In this document: positions 15,167 through 23,890 of the stretch, one piece after another
How positions within the stretch are numbered: position 1 is the first letter of the stretch
How the letters are laid out: the number at the start of each line of letters is the position of its first letter
Origin: Bacillota bacterium
GTDB taxonomy: Bacteria; Bacillota; Clostridia; Peptostreptococcales; Anaerovoracaceae
NCBI GenBank assembly: GCA_017438285.1
Contig: JAFRVY010000020.1
Location: 1-40,051 of the forward strand
Direction of reading: 5' to 3'
DNA length: 40,051 nucleotides
Notes under the pieces: model-generated
Seen by the model: the letters and a program-made list of their open reading frames with translations, nothing else
The model's database searches: none
What the model was told of the DNA's origin: nothing
Made by a program: the position numbers and the translations under genes

Positions 15167-15844
15167 ATGGCAAAGGGATTGATTAACATCGCCGTCAAGG
15201 AAGCGGCGAAGCTGAAAAAGGAAATCGAAAAGAACGAAGAGAAATCTAAGCGGGCATTACAGAGAACCGTATCGGACTTCAGGAGCAGAGCTCCGGGATG
15301 GGTAAGTACATCCGTCACGGAAGTATACGGCATCAAAAAGTCTGATGTCAAAGGCTGCTTCAAGGGAGCAAAGAAAGCCGCCGGCAAGATCAGGATATCA
15401 GGCATCATGGTCGACAACATACAGCTGACATACAGCGGCAGGTTGCTGACACCGACGCACTTCAAGATGAAGCCGGCGACCGTACCGGCGAAAAGATCGA
15501 AGGACAAGAGACTTATTCCCGGGCAGGCGATCAAGAGCGACAAGCGAGTAGGAACTGTCGCAGCCGTATCCCCTGTCGCTCCGTACAAGATCAGCGCGGA
15601 GGTATACAAAGGCAAGCGCAAGGAGTTCAAAAGCGCGAACATATTCCTCGGATCCAATAAAGGCGGAGGATTTATCCCGTTCCAGCGTACAGGACCCGGC
15701 CGGAATGATATCAAGTCGATCAAGACCGTCTCCGTTCCTCAGATGATCACGAACGAAACGGTAGCAAAAAACATTAACGAAAAAATCAACGATGGATTGA
15801 GCAAGAGACTTGAGCATCATATTGAGCAAGAATTCAAGAAATAG
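15167..15844 (+). CDS. Minor tail protein Z (GPZ)-like
   Basis: 225 aa from ATG 15167, which has AAGGAGG at ideal distance; an upstream in-frame start overlaps the terminator. Lysine-rich N-terminal helix (NIAVKEAAKLKKEIEKNEEKS), then a beta-rich body with VYGIKKSDVKG, LTPTHFKMKP and ANIFLGSNKGGGFIPFQRTG. This resembles prophage minor tail protein Z (a tail completion family). Its location ahead of the terminase, not between head and tail genes, is unusual. It is the first late gene. Confidence 0.65.
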   Translation: MAKGLINIAVKEAAKLKKEIEKNEEKSKRALQRTVSDFRSRAPGWVSTSVTEVYGIKKSDVKGCFKGAKKAAGKIRISGIMVDNIQLTYSGRLLTPTHFKMKPATVPAKRSKDKRLIPGQAIKSDKRVGTVAAVSPVAPYKISAEVYKGKRKEFKSANIFLGSNKGGGFIPFQRTGPGRNDIKSIKTVSVPQMITNETVAKNINEKINDGLSKRLEHHIEQEFKK

Positions 15845-15959
15845 CGGGCGGTAGGTACTTCTGGAACTTCAAAAAGCACTGCGGTGCTCGCGAGCCCAAA
15901 AAACGTGCAGACTCCGGAAAAAATTTCCGGGGCACTTCCGTTCCGCATAGGAGGCGCAA
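15845..15959. other. Non-coding gap upstream of the small terminase; candidate cos/pac region
   Basis: 115 bp with no gene. It contains the perfect hairpin CCGGAAA (15914-15920) / TTTCCGG (15924-15930) and GC-rich segments (GCACTGCGGTGCTCGCGAGC near 15874-15893). In lambda-type phages cos lies directly before the small terminase gene, and the large subunit here is gpA-like, so this is where cos would be expected. That is inference from position; no consensus is recognised. Confidence 0.3.
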
Positions 15960-16535
15960 ATGGCTGAAACAAGCGGAAAGGTCAAAGCGATGACCACGAA
16001 CGAAGTGGCGCTCATGTTTGGAGTGACCGCCAGGTACATCAGGCAGCTGACCGAAGACGGGATCATCAAGGGCAAGGTCGCAGGCAACCAGCGGAAGTAT
16101 GATCGTGACGAAACGGTGCAGGCATATATCGCTCATATCAAAGCGAGCGCATCGAAGCCCACCAGCAAAAACGACGCAGAGAATGAAAGCCGGAGGCTTG
16201 CTGCCGAAGCTGATCTGAAAGAGACGAAGGCGGCCATCGAAAAAATCAAGCACGCGGAGCTTGAAGGCCAGATGCACAGATCGGAGGATGTGGAAGCGGT
16301 TCTGGCAGATCTGATCTACGAAGTGAAAAACCGTTTGATGGCATTGCCCGGAAGGCTGGCCATGGATACGGCAAGAATAAAAACACCTGAGGAAGAATCC
16401 ATACGAATCAATGCGGAGGTAAAGGAGATCCTGAACAGCCTGGCAGATTACAGGTACGATCCCGAGAAGTTCCAAAGACGGGTGAAGGCAAGAAAGGGAG
16501 CTGATGAAGATGCCGCGGAAGAAACCGACGACTAA
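15960..16535 (+). CDS. terS: Terminase small subunit (Nu1-like)
   Basis: 191 aa. The N-terminus is a MerR/excisionase-type winged helix (TNEVALMFGVTARYIRQLTE, DGIIKGKVAGNQRKYDRDET), as in lambda Nu1. A long helical linker (ENESRRLAAEADLKETKAAI) and a C-terminal helical segment precede the gpA-type large subunit, which overlaps its 3' end by about 26 nt. It should recognise the packaging site and bring the ATPase to DNA. RBS AGGAGG. Confidence 0.85.
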   Translation: MAETSGKVKAMTTNEVALMFGVTARYIRQLTEDGIIKGKVAGNQRKYDRDETVQAYIAHIKASASKPTSKNDAENESRRLAAEADLKETKAAIEKIKHAELEGQMHRSEDVEAVLADLIYEVKNRLMALPGRLAMDTARIKTPEEESIRINAEVKEILNSLADYRYDPEKFQRRVKARKGADEDAAEETDD

Positions 16536-18582
16536 AGCATCAACCAAAAAGAAGCCATCGAGCAAGAAAAAGGTTCCGACAAAGAAGACCCCGGCAAAGA
16601 AACCGGCCGAAAAAACAGCGAAGAAGTCAAAGCTTGCGCAGCTGTATCCTGAGGCGGCGAAGCTGAACAAGGTTATAGCAAGAGCAGTCAAAAACTTTAG
16701 GGCGGCCGAAACACTCACGGTATCCGAGTGGGCGGATCGAAAGCGAAGACTCTCTCCTGAAACATCAGCTGAACCGGGATTATGGAGAACATCCAGGACA
16801 CCATACCTAAAGGACCCGATGGACTGCTTTACCGATCCGAAGGTTCACAAGATCGTCATGGTAGCAGCTTCTCAGGTAGGAAAGTCAGAGTTCGAGCTTA
16901 ACGCTATCGGATACATCATAGATCAGGACCCCGGCACGATCCTTTACATACACCCGTCGCTGGATGAAGCAAGGAAGTTTTCAAAGCAAAGACTCAATCC
17001 GATGATCCGAGACTGTAAGGCACTTAGAAACAAAGTGTCAGAGCTTAAAGCGAAGGATTCCTCGAATACGATCCTGCAAAAGAGTTTTCCGGGCGGAAGC
17101 ATTACGTTGATAGGCTCGAACACTCCGAGAGCATTAGCCTCAACACCTGTCAGATATGTTATCGGCGACGAACATGACCGCTGGGCAAAGTCAGCCGGCA
17201 CCGAAGGCGATCCGTGGGAGCTTGCTGAAAGAAGACAGACGGCCTTCTACAATCGCAAGGCTATAGACATAAGCACACCGACAACGAAAGGGGCGAGCGC
17301 TATCGAAGTGTCATTTTACCAGGGCACACAGGAAAGATGGTGTCATCAGTGCCCGGAGTGCGGTGAGTATTCAGAGATTGATTTTGATGAGATCAAATTT
17401 AACCACACGGTCGAAAAAATATCCGGCCGGAAAGTGTTTACGATAAACGGTCCGATACATTGGACATGTCCGAAGTGCGGTTGCCTGATACCTGAAGAAA
17501 CAATGAGGCAGCAGCCGGCAAAATGGATAGCGGCAAATCCCGGAGCGTATGAGTCAGGAGTCAGGAGCTTCTGGCTGAACGCGTTTTCAAGCCCGTGGAT
17601 GCCTTGGAAAAAGATCTGTCAGAGCTTCCTTGAAGCGAAAGACGATTCCCTGAGGCTGAAGGTAGTGTGGAACACACTGTTCGGTAAGCTCTGGGAGGAA
17701 CGCGGGGATCTTGCGGACGAAGATACGATGCTCTCCCGCCGTGAGGATTACGGTACCAACGAAGAAGGCGGGCCGGTCGAGCTGCCTGAAGGTGTTTTGG
17801 TTTTAACTATGGGCGTGGATACACAGGACAACCGTTTCGAATATGAAGTAGTCGGTCACGGCCAGTACGGCGAAACCTGGGGCATACGCTGCGGACATAT
17901 TGATGGGCGGCCGGATGTAGCTGAGACATGGGCAAGACTTGATGAAGTTATAGATCACGTATACAGGTTCAAAAACGGCAGAGGTCTGAAAATATCGATC
18001 ACGATGATAGACTCAGGCGGACACTTCACACAAGAAGTGTACGAGGGCTGCCGCGCAAGGCAGGGCAAGCGCGTATTTGCAATCAAGGGTAAAGGCGGCG
18101 ACGGCATACCATTCACAGCGCCGCCGACAAAGGTACCGATCAGGGACAACAAGAGGATCACCTGCTGGTTGTATACCATCGGCGTAGATTCCGGCAAGGC
18201 TTCGATCATGAGCAACCTGAAGGTCGAGGAAGCCGGCGCGAAATATTGCCACTTTCCAAGGCACGAAAGCGCAGGTTACGACCAGCGATTCTTCAACGGC
18301 TTGCTGTCGGAGCACATGATCCTGTCGAGCAGCAAAGGCGTAAACCGCTGGACATGGGAAAAGCTTCCGGGACATCAACGAAATGAGCCGCTTGACTGTC
18401 GCAATTACGCAAATGCCGGACTCAGGATCATCAATCCTGACATGGACAAGCTCGAAGCGCGGCTCCGGGAAATGAACGGACAGCCGATACAAAAGCAACC
18501 GGAGCAGAAAAAGCAAGTTGCACCGGTGCAACCGAGAAGAAAGGTACAGAGAAGCAGACGCAGCGGCTTCGATGAATGGTAA
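16510..18582 (+). CDS. terL: Terminase large subunit (lambda gpA family)
   Basis: 690 aa from ATG 16510 (AGGGAG 9 nt upstream; ATG 16504 is too close to the RBS). A ~40-residue Lys/Pro/Thr-rich basic extension precedes the gpA core: WADRKRRLSPETSAEPG, Walker A-like AASQVGKSE (about 119-127), Walker B VIGDEHDRW (about 217-225), a zinc ribbon (CHQCPECG...CPKCG) and the nuclease strand MGVDTQDNRFEYEVVG. It is the ATP-driven packaging motor and cos-cutting nuclease. The last residues include the palindrome-encoded VAPVQP followed by a basic tail (RRKVQRSRRSG). Confidence 0.97.
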   Translation: MPRKKPTTKASTKKKPSSKKKVPTKKTPAKKPAEKTAKKSKLAQLYPEAAKLNKVIARAVKNFRAAETLTVSEWADRKRRLSPETSAEPGLWRTSRTPYLKDPMDCFTDPKVHKIVMVAASQVGKSEFELNAIGYIIDQDPGTILYIHPSLDEARKFSKQRLNPMIRDCKALRNKVSELKAKDSSNTILQKSFPGGSITLIGSNTPRALASTPVRYVIGDEHDRWAKSAGTEGDPWELAERRQTAFYNRKAIDISTPTTKGASAIEVSFYQGTQERWCHQCPECGEYSEIDFDEIKFNHTVEKISGRKVFTINGPIHWTCPKCGCLIPEETMRQQPAKWIAANPGAYESGVRSFWLNAFSSPWMPWKKICQSFLEAKDDSLRLKVVWNTLFGKLWEERGDLADEDTMLSRREDYGTNEEGGPVELPEGVLVLTMGVDTQDNRFEYEVVGHGQYGETWGIRCGHIDGRPDVAETWARLDEVIDHVYRFKNGRGLKISITMIDSGGHFTQEVYEGCRARQGKRVFAIKGKGGDGIPFTAPPTKVPIRDNKRITCWLYTIGVDSGKASIMSNLKVEEAGAKYCHFPRHESAGYDQRFFNGLLSEHMILSSSKGVNRWTWEKLPGHQRNEPLDCRNYANAGLRIINPDMDKLEARLREMNGQPIQKQPEQKKQVAPVQPRRKVQRSRRSGFDEW
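18517..18532. repeat. Dispersed palindrome copy 5 (perfect, in frame)
   Basis: GTTGCACCGGTGCAAC, perfect. It encodes VAPVQP in the dispensable-looking C-terminal tail of the large terminase, 65 nt before the end of the gene. Confidence 0.95.
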
Positions 18583-18591
18583 GGAGGAAAC

Positions 18592-18849
18592 ATGGCAGAC
18601 AGGACAGAATTAACGGCAAGGCTTGAGTTCAAAAAGGCAGCGCTTGAAAAAGCAAGAGCCGCATACCTTGACCTATTGGATGGCAATGTTGCCTCATACA
18701 CGATAGATGGCCGAAGCCTTACACGGCTCGACCTCGATAAGCTGAAAAACCACATCAAAGCGCTCGAAAATGAAATAGACGGTCTCGAAAACATGCTGAA
18801 GGGCGGAAAACCGCGCAAAGCTATCGGAATAGTACAAAGAGACTGGTAA
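18592..18849 (+). CDS. Head-tail joining protein (gpW-like)
   Basis: 85 aa, RBS AAGGAGG. Two helices flank a short beta hairpin (GNVASYTIDGRSLTRLDLDKL), the compact gpW fold; the length suits the family (lambda gpW 68 aa). It lies between gpA and gpB homologues exactly as in lambda. It should fill the portal vertex after packaging. The following 88 bp up to the portal start is poorly defined. Confidence 0.8.
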   Translation: MADRTELTARLEFKKAALEKARAAYLDLLDGNVASYTIDGRSLTRLDLDKLKNHIKALENEIDGLENMLKGGKPRKAIGIVQRDW

Positions 18850-18937
18850 AAGCAAGGGATATTGCGCGCAAGCGTTATATCAAAACCGACGCTTGGAAGT
18901 CGGCGCTCCTACTTTCAGGCGCCGGATATTTGAGGAG

Positions 18938-20575
18938 GTGAGCACCACGAAAAGCGATTTTGAAGCCGCAAGACTGTTATCTGAGCGAAATGCGGTAAAG
19001 AATAAGAGATACGCACTGCGCAACAAGGGATACAGCGAAGCAGGTGCGAGCCATAGAAAAAAAGCCCTCAAAGGGTTCACGGCACAGAGCGGAAGTCCCC
19101 GCGAGGATATCGACTGGAATAATTACACCTTAAGACAGCGCGGCAGGATGCTCTTTATGAGCACACCGATCGCAAAGTCGGCAGTAACGACCAACCGCAC
19201 AAATGTGATCGGCATGGGCTTACAGCTGAAGGCAAAGATCGATCATGTAACGCTTGGAATGACACCCGAGGCAGCAGCGGAATGGCAGAGGCACACCGAA
19301 GCGGAATTTGCTCTCTGGGCAAATAACAAAAGAGCCTGCGATGCTACCGGAGTGAATGACTTTTACAGCATCCAGCAGTTAGCTCTTACGTCCTGGCTGA
19401 CATCGGGCGACTGCTTCGTAGTCATGAAGCAATACAAGCCTACGCCGCTCATGCCCTACTCTCTCAGGCTACATGTGCTTGAGGCTGACAGAGTACGTAC
19501 ACCGGGCAAGACCGTAGGCGTGAACACAGACGGTATCGCAGAGAACGGCAATATGATCTACGACGGTGTCGAGGTCGACGACAACGGAGCCATAGTGGCA
19601 TATTACGTAGCAAACACATACCCGTATGAGATCAGCGCTCGCAAGCCTGAAGAGTTTATCCGCGTAAAGGCATACGGAGACAAGACAGGCCTGCCGAACA
19701 TCATACAGCTGATGGAATCGGAACGCGCTGACCAGTACAGAGGCGTGTCATATCTCGCTCCGGTAATCGAACCGCTTCTGCAGCTTCGCAGATATACGGA
19801 GTCAGAATTGACGGCGGCAAATATCGAAGCCTGCTTCGCAGCATTTATCAAGACAACCGAATCTCCGGCAGACAATCCATTCAATGAAGTAGGCTGGGGA
19901 GACGTGGACGGAATGCCCGGAGTTGCATCCCCTGACAATCAGGTGAGCCACGATCCGAATGAATATGAACTCGGACCTGGTACGGTCAACATCATGGAGC
20001 CTGGCGAAGATGTAACCTTCGCGGATCCCAAGAGACCCGGCAGTGGTTTCGCCGGTTTCGTCGATGCGGTATCTACACAGGTGGGTGCAGCGCTCGAAAT
20101 ACCGAAAGAACTGCTCATGAAAGCATTCACGGCAAGCTATTCGGCATCACGTGCCGCACTGCTTGAAGCGTGGAAAGCGTTCGCTATGAGAAGGCAGTGG
20201 TTTACAGCTGACTTCTGCAAGCCAATCTATGAAATATGGCTGTCTGAGGCTGTGGCCAGAGGCCGCATACTCGCTCCCGGATTCTTTACTGATCCGGCGA
20301 TCAGGGCTGCATACCTCGGCAGCAAGTGGATCGGACCTTCTCAGGGCATGCTTGATCCGACCAAGGAGATAACAGCTGAAATCATGGCCATCAATGCCGG
20401 ATTCAGCACGCATGAACAGAGTACGATCAAGCTCAACGGCGGTCAGTGGAACGATAACGTAACACAGCTGGCCATTGAGGAACGAGAGCTTGAAGTAGCT
20501 GGTCTTAAGAACAGCAATATATCAATCCAAATCTATACAGGAGATGAAGGAGGAAAAGATGGACAGACTGAATGA
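18938..20575 (+). CDS. Portal protein (lambda gpB family); start codon unclear
   Basis: About 545 aa. Portal signature residues include WNNYTLRQRGRMLFMSTPIA, NVIGMGLQLKAKID, YRGVSYLAPVIEPLLQLRRY, then ELLMKAFTASYSASRAALLE. It forms the dodecameric ring through which DNA passes. Start choice is problematic: AGGAGG at 18933-18938 overlaps the in-frame GTG at 18938, while the position with ideal spacing (18947) is ACG; a TTG at 18893 has no RBS. Translation may begin at the ACG or GTG, or the original ATG has mutated. The 3' end overlaps the protease gene by 17 nt. Confidence 0.9.
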   Translation: MSTTKSDFEAARLLSERNAVKNKRYALRNKGYSEAGASHRKKALKGFTAQSGSPREDIDWNNYTLRQRGRMLFMSTPIAKSAVTTNRTNVIGMGLQLKAKIDHVTLGMTPEAAAEWQRHTEAEFALWANNKRACDATGVNDFYSIQQLALTSWLTSGDCFVVMKQYKPTPLMPYSLRLHVLEADRVRTPGKTVGVNTDGIAENGNMIYDGVEVDDNGAIVAYYVANTYPYEISARKPEEFIRVKAYGDKTGLPNIIQLMESERADQYRGVSYLAPVIEPLLQLRRYTESELTAANIEACFAAFIKTTESPADNPFNEVGWGDVDGMPGVASPDNQVSHDPNEYELGPGTVNIMEPGEDVTFADPKRPGSGFAGFVDAVSTQVGAALEIPKELLMKAFTASYSASRAALLEAWKAFAMRRQWFTADFCKPIYEIWLSEAVARGRILAPGFFTDPAIRAAYLGSKWIGPSQGMLDPTKEITAEIMAINAGFSTHEQSTIKLNGGQWNDNVTQLAIEERELEVAGLKNSNISIQIYTGDEGGKDGQTE

Positions 20576-21752
20576 AAAGGTCAAAAGATGCTGGAATATT
20601 GCCAGCGTATCCGATGACGAAGGCGAAATCATTCTTTACGGCGACGTTGAAAGCCAGCAGCCTGTTGACTGGTGGACCGGCGAACCTGTTCCGGGAATGT
20701 TTATCACACCGGAAGGCTTCATGGAAGATCTCGAAGCCGTAAAGAACAAGTCAAAGATCACAGTGAAGCTCAACAGCTGCGGCGGAGATCTTTACACAGG
20801 TATCGCGATCCACAATGCCATCAAGGCATTGCCCGCAAACGTAACGGTCATAGTAGAAGGCATCGCAGCGAGCGCGGCTTCTGTGATCATGTGCGCAGGC
20901 GACACTGTACAGGTATATCCCGGATCACTTGTTATGATCCACGAACCCGCCTGCACTGTGATCGACTACTGCAACCGTGACGACCTGAAGCAGATTATCA
21001 AGATGCTTGAGGCTGGAATCGACGCAGCGGCAGCAGTATACAACCAGAAGACCGGAATTGAAGTTGATACCCTGAAGAGCATGATGCACAAGGAGACATG
21101 GATGACCGGGCAGGAAGCTGTAGACAAAGGCTTCGCAAACGAACTGATCACCGGAGCGGATGTCAATATGGCACTCGAAGGCAAAGAAGTCCTGATGGTG
21201 GCCGGAGTAAGGCACAATGTAAGAGGCTTGCACATTCCGGAAAACCTCAATATCACAAGAATTTCGGCGCAGGTAAGCGAAAAAACAGCTGCATGCGCAG
21301 AAATAGATAAGCCCGGCGACAATGCCGGAGAACTCAAGGAAGGAGGTACCGCAGAAATGTATAATTCAATCGATGAATTACGGGCTGCTATGCCTGACCT
21401 CGTATCTCAGCTTGAGACTTCGGCAGCAGAGGCGGCCGTGGCACAGGAGAGGGAACGCCAGCAGAGGATTGACGAGATTGCGGCATCCGTAGCGGATACG
21501 GCACTTGTCAACGAAGCAAAGTATGAAAAGCCCTGCACAGCTGAACAGCTTGCCTTCCGTGCTATGCAGAGACAGGCACAGCTCGGAGCTCAGCACTTGC
21601 AGAACGTGACAAGTGACAACGCTGAATCAGGCGTGCAGGATGTACAGGTGGTCAATGCTCCGGCAGAACAGCCCAAGCAGCTGACCAAAGAAGAGCGTAT
21701 CGCTATGGGACGCGCAGATGCCAAAGCGGCATTAAACAAAAAGGAGGACTAA
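20559..21752 (+). CDS. ClpP-type prohead protease with C-terminal scaffold domain
   Basis: 397 aa from ATG 20559 (RBS AAGGAGG inside the portal 3' end). Residues 1-210 form a ClpP-like serine protease: LNSCGGDLYTGIAIHNA, nucleophile serine about 105 in GIAASAASVIMCAGD, histidine about 128 in MIHEPA. The remaining ~190 residues are helical and charged (ELRAAMPDLVSQLETSAAEA, AAVAQERERQQRIDEIAAS), the scaffold region, as in lambda C/Nu3. It cleaves scaffold and itself during capsid maturation. An internal RBS plus ATG at 21357 (AAGGAGG, MYNSIDEL) could give a separate scaffold product, like lambda Nu3. Confidence 0.93.
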   Translation: MDRLNEKVKRCWNIASVSDDEGEIILYGDVESQQPVDWWTGEPVPGMFITPEGFMEDLEAVKNKSKITVKLNSCGGDLYTGIAIHNAIKALPANVTVIVEGIAASAASVIMCAGDTVQVYPGSLVMIHEPACTVIDYCNRDDLKQIIKMLEAGIDAAAAVYNQKTGIEVDTLKSMMHKETWMTGQEAVDKGFANELITGADVNMALEGKEVLMVAGVRHNVRGLHIPENLNITRISAQVSEKTAACAEIDKPGDNAGELKEGGTAEMYNSIDELRAAMPDLVSQLETSAAEAAVAQERERQQRIDEIAASVADTALVNEAKYEKPCTAEQLAFRAMQRQAQLGAQHLQNVTSDNAESGVQDVQVVNAPAEQPKQLTKEERIAMGRADAKAALNKKED

Positions 21753-21756
21753 GATC

Positions 21757-22146
21757 ATGGCAAACCTTATCGACACAATGAACTATGACGGCCTGATCTC
21801 GGGGCTTGCACCCGAACCTGTCGTAGCGGCAGGCTTAATCAGGAAGCTTGGAACCGCGGCTACATATAAGCGCGGCACAATCCTTGCTAAATCAAGCGGA
21901 TCCGCAGGCGACGACAAGCTCGTTATCCTGGGAACCACAGCAGCAACCAATGAAACTCTTACCGCGTACGCCATCCTTGCGGATGACACAGAAATCGGCA
22001 CCGCTGCCGATGTAAATGCAGCCATTTACAAGGCAGGATGCTTCGATCCTGACAAGCTGGCGGTAAAGTCAGGCTACACCATCACCGAGGGTGACAAGGA
22101 TGATCTCCGCAACGGCGGCGTGTTCCTTTCTCCCGTAATTGACTAA
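21757..22146 (+). CDS. Head decoration protein (lambda gpD family)
   Basis: 129 aa. Beta-rich with the HDPD-type pattern: KRGTILAKSSG, LTAYAILADD, TAADVNAAIYKAGCFD. The length is close to lambda gpD (110 aa). Trimers bind the capsid surface at the three-fold axes and stabilise the expanded shell. It lies between protease/scaffold and major capsid genes, as in lambda. Confidence 0.9.
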   Translation: MANLIDTMNYDGLISGLAPEPVVAAGLIRKLGTAATYKRGTILAKSSGSAGDDKLVILGTTAATNETLTAYAILADDTEIGTAADVNAAIYKAGCFDPDKLAVKSGYTITEGDKDDLRNGGVFLSPVID

Positions 22147-22160
22147 GGAGGTAAAGGACA

Positions 22161-23228
22161 ATGAGTGTTAACATTGACGTTTTTGACACTTATTACATGG
22201 CTGGGATGGTCGAAGAGATCACTCCTACCCCCAGCTTCTTCAAGGACAGATACTTCGGCGAAGAGGATCCTTTCTCGACCGATAAGGTCCTTGTTGAGTT
22301 CATGGACGGAGAACAGACCATGGTTCCGTTCATCGCTCCCCGCGTAGGCGACATCCCTGTTGACCGCGCAGGATATCAGATCTTCGAGTTCGAGCCTTCA
22401 CTGATCGCTCCCTCAAGGATCCTCTCTCTTGACGATCTCAAGAAGCGTGGCTTCGGCGAAGCTCTTTTTGCGGGCTCGACACCTGCAGAGAGAGCAAAGA
22501 AGATCCAGCTCAGAGATCTCACCGATCTTGACAGACGCATTGCCCGCCGCGAAGAGTGGATGGCTGCACAGACCATCATCAACAATGGCGTAGATATGGT
22601 TGAATACATTGACGCTGATACTCAGGGTCAGACCGTACCGATCCGCTACTACGATACCTCGGGATCTAACCCCGGCGTATACACTGTAAGCCCCGTGTGG
22701 ACTACTTGGGCGCTTATGTGTGCCGATGTAGTAGCTATGTGTGATGAACTTGCAAAGCGCGGCCTTCCTGTATCCGATCTCGTGCTCGGATCAACCACAT
22801 GGGCAACCGTTAAGGGCTTCACCGGTCTTTTGGATGAGCTCGACAACAGAAGCATTGACATCGGAGAGATCAGAGCATCTATCGCCGGCACCGGCGTAAC
22901 CTACGTTGGCAAGCTCAACTTCGAAGGCTACATGCTCGATGTATTCGTAGCACGCGAGACTTATGTTGACGCTTCGGGTGTTACACAGCTGTATTTCCCT
23001 GCGAAGTCTGCTATGGTAAGCGCTCCCGGATGCGGCAAGACCTACTACGGCGCTGTAACCCAGATTGACTACGGCGCAGAGGAATTCGAGACCTACACAG
23101 GCCGTCGTATCCCTAAGCTCTGCATCAATCAGGAAAAGGATCTGCGCAAGCTCCGCCTTGCTGCACGTCCCCTCACCGCGCCTAAGAACAAGGCACCCTG
23201 GATCTACGCTACAAACGTAGTATTGTGA
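22161..23228 (+). CDS. Major capsid protein (lambda gpE family)
   Basis: 355 aa, close to lambda gpE (341 aa). Typical segments: FFKDRYFG near the N-terminus, a beta-rich VEFMDGEQTMVPFIAPRVGD, FEPSLIAPSRILSLDDLKKR, RIARREEWMAAQTIINNGVD, and late YTGRRIPKLCINQEKDLRKLRLAARPLTAP. Codon use is biased toward a smaller set than in the neighbours, as expected for a highly expressed gene. RBS AAGGAGG. It assembles the icosahedral shell with the gpD-like protein. Confidence 0.96.
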   Translation: MSVNIDVFDTYYMAGMVEEITPTPSFFKDRYFGEEDPFSTDKVLVEFMDGEQTMVPFIAPRVGDIPVDRAGYQIFEFEPSLIAPSRILSLDDLKKRGFGEALFAGSTPAERAKKIQLRDLTDLDRRIARREEWMAAQTIINNGVDMVEYIDADTQGQTVPIRYYDTSGSNPGVYTVSPVWTTWALMCADVVAMCDELAKRGLPVSDLVLGSTTWATVKGFTGLLDELDNRSIDIGEIRASIAGTGVTYVGKLNFEGYMLDVFVARETYVDASGVTQLYFPAKSAMVSAPGCGKTYYGAVTQIDYGAEEFETYTGRRIPKLCINQEKDLRKLRLAARPLTAPKNKAPWIYATNVVL

Positions 23229-23252
23229 TGTAGTTTCAGAAAGGAGCGCACT

Positions 23253-23684
23253 ATGACACTGATCAAGATTATCAACGGTATCTACGGCTATCATATCAAT
23301 GAGGCTGTAGTTGAGCCTAAAACTGCCAGCAGCCCCGCTTTCTATGTCGACGACAAGGAAGCGGAGCGCCTGGTCGAGCTCAAGGTTGCAAGGATAATCG
23401 AACCCAATCCCGAAGTTGCACCGGTGCAACCGGATGATGTCACAGAAGATGACGAAACAGAGAGCGGGACAGACGTGTTCGAGGAATCTGACAAGGCTGA
23501 TTACAACGAAAGCATGAAGCTTGACGATCTGAAGAAGATCGCTATCGATGCCGGAGCATCGAAGAACAAGGTCAAGAAAATGCGGACGAAGAAGGAAGTC
23601 ATAGCAGCTATTGAGACAGCACAGGAAAAGGCAGCAGGCAAGCAGGAAGCTCTTCCTCAGGTAGATGCGGCAGATTTCGTATAA
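23253..23684 (+). CDS. FI-position protein with SAP-like C-terminus
   Basis: 143 aa. The N-terminal ~50 residues are a small beta domain (IKIINGIYGYHINEAVVEPK, YVDDKEAERLVELKVARIIE) seen in many phage head-region proteins. A disordered acidic linker carries the palindrome-encoded VAPVQP. The C-terminal ~45 residues (MKLDDLKKIAIDAGASKNKV, KKMRTKKEVIAAIE) resemble a SAP-type DNA-binding motif. It occupies the position of lambda FI (packaging accessory), an assignment by context. Confidence 0.6.
   Translation: MTLIKIINGIYGYHINEAVVEPKTASSPAFYVDDKEAERLVELKVARIIEPNPEVAPVQPDDVTEDDETESGTDVFEESDKADYNESMKLDDLKKIAIDAGASKNKVKKMRTKKEVIAAIETAQEKAAGKQEALPQVDAADFV
23415..23430. repeat. Dispersed palindrome copy 6 (perfect, in frame)
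   Basis: GTTGCACCGGTGCAAC, perfect. It encodes VAPVQP at the start of the acidic linker between the beta domain and the SAP-like domain. Confidence 0.95.
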
Positions 23685-23698
23685 GGAGGGCTGCTCTC

Positions 23699-23890
23699 AT
23701 GGTTAGACTGATTAAGGATGTGGTTTATACCACAAAAAGCGGTGTTGACATGACTATAGGCTGTGAGTTCTCTGAGAGTACCGACAAGGAAAAGGAACTC
23801 GTAAACAGAGGCTTCGCAGAATATGTCAATAAGCCGGTCCCGACTGCGGATGAGGGCAAGGCAAAGAAGACACCGAAGAAAGATAAATGA
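23699..23890 (+). CDS. Small head-region hypothetical protein
   Basis: 63 aa, RBS AAGGAGGG. A small beta-rich N-terminus (VRLIKDVVYTTKSGVDMTIG, RGFAEYVN) is followed by a lysine-rich tail (GKAKKTPKKDK). It is related in style to the N-terminal domain of the preceding protein (both have a strand-strand-ELVNRG/ERLVELK pattern), so it may be a truncated paralogue. It overlaps the next gene by 4 nt. Confidence 0.6.
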   Translation: MVRLIKDVVYTTKSGVDMTIGCEFSESTDKEKELVNRGFAEYVNKPVPTADEGKAKKTPKKDK

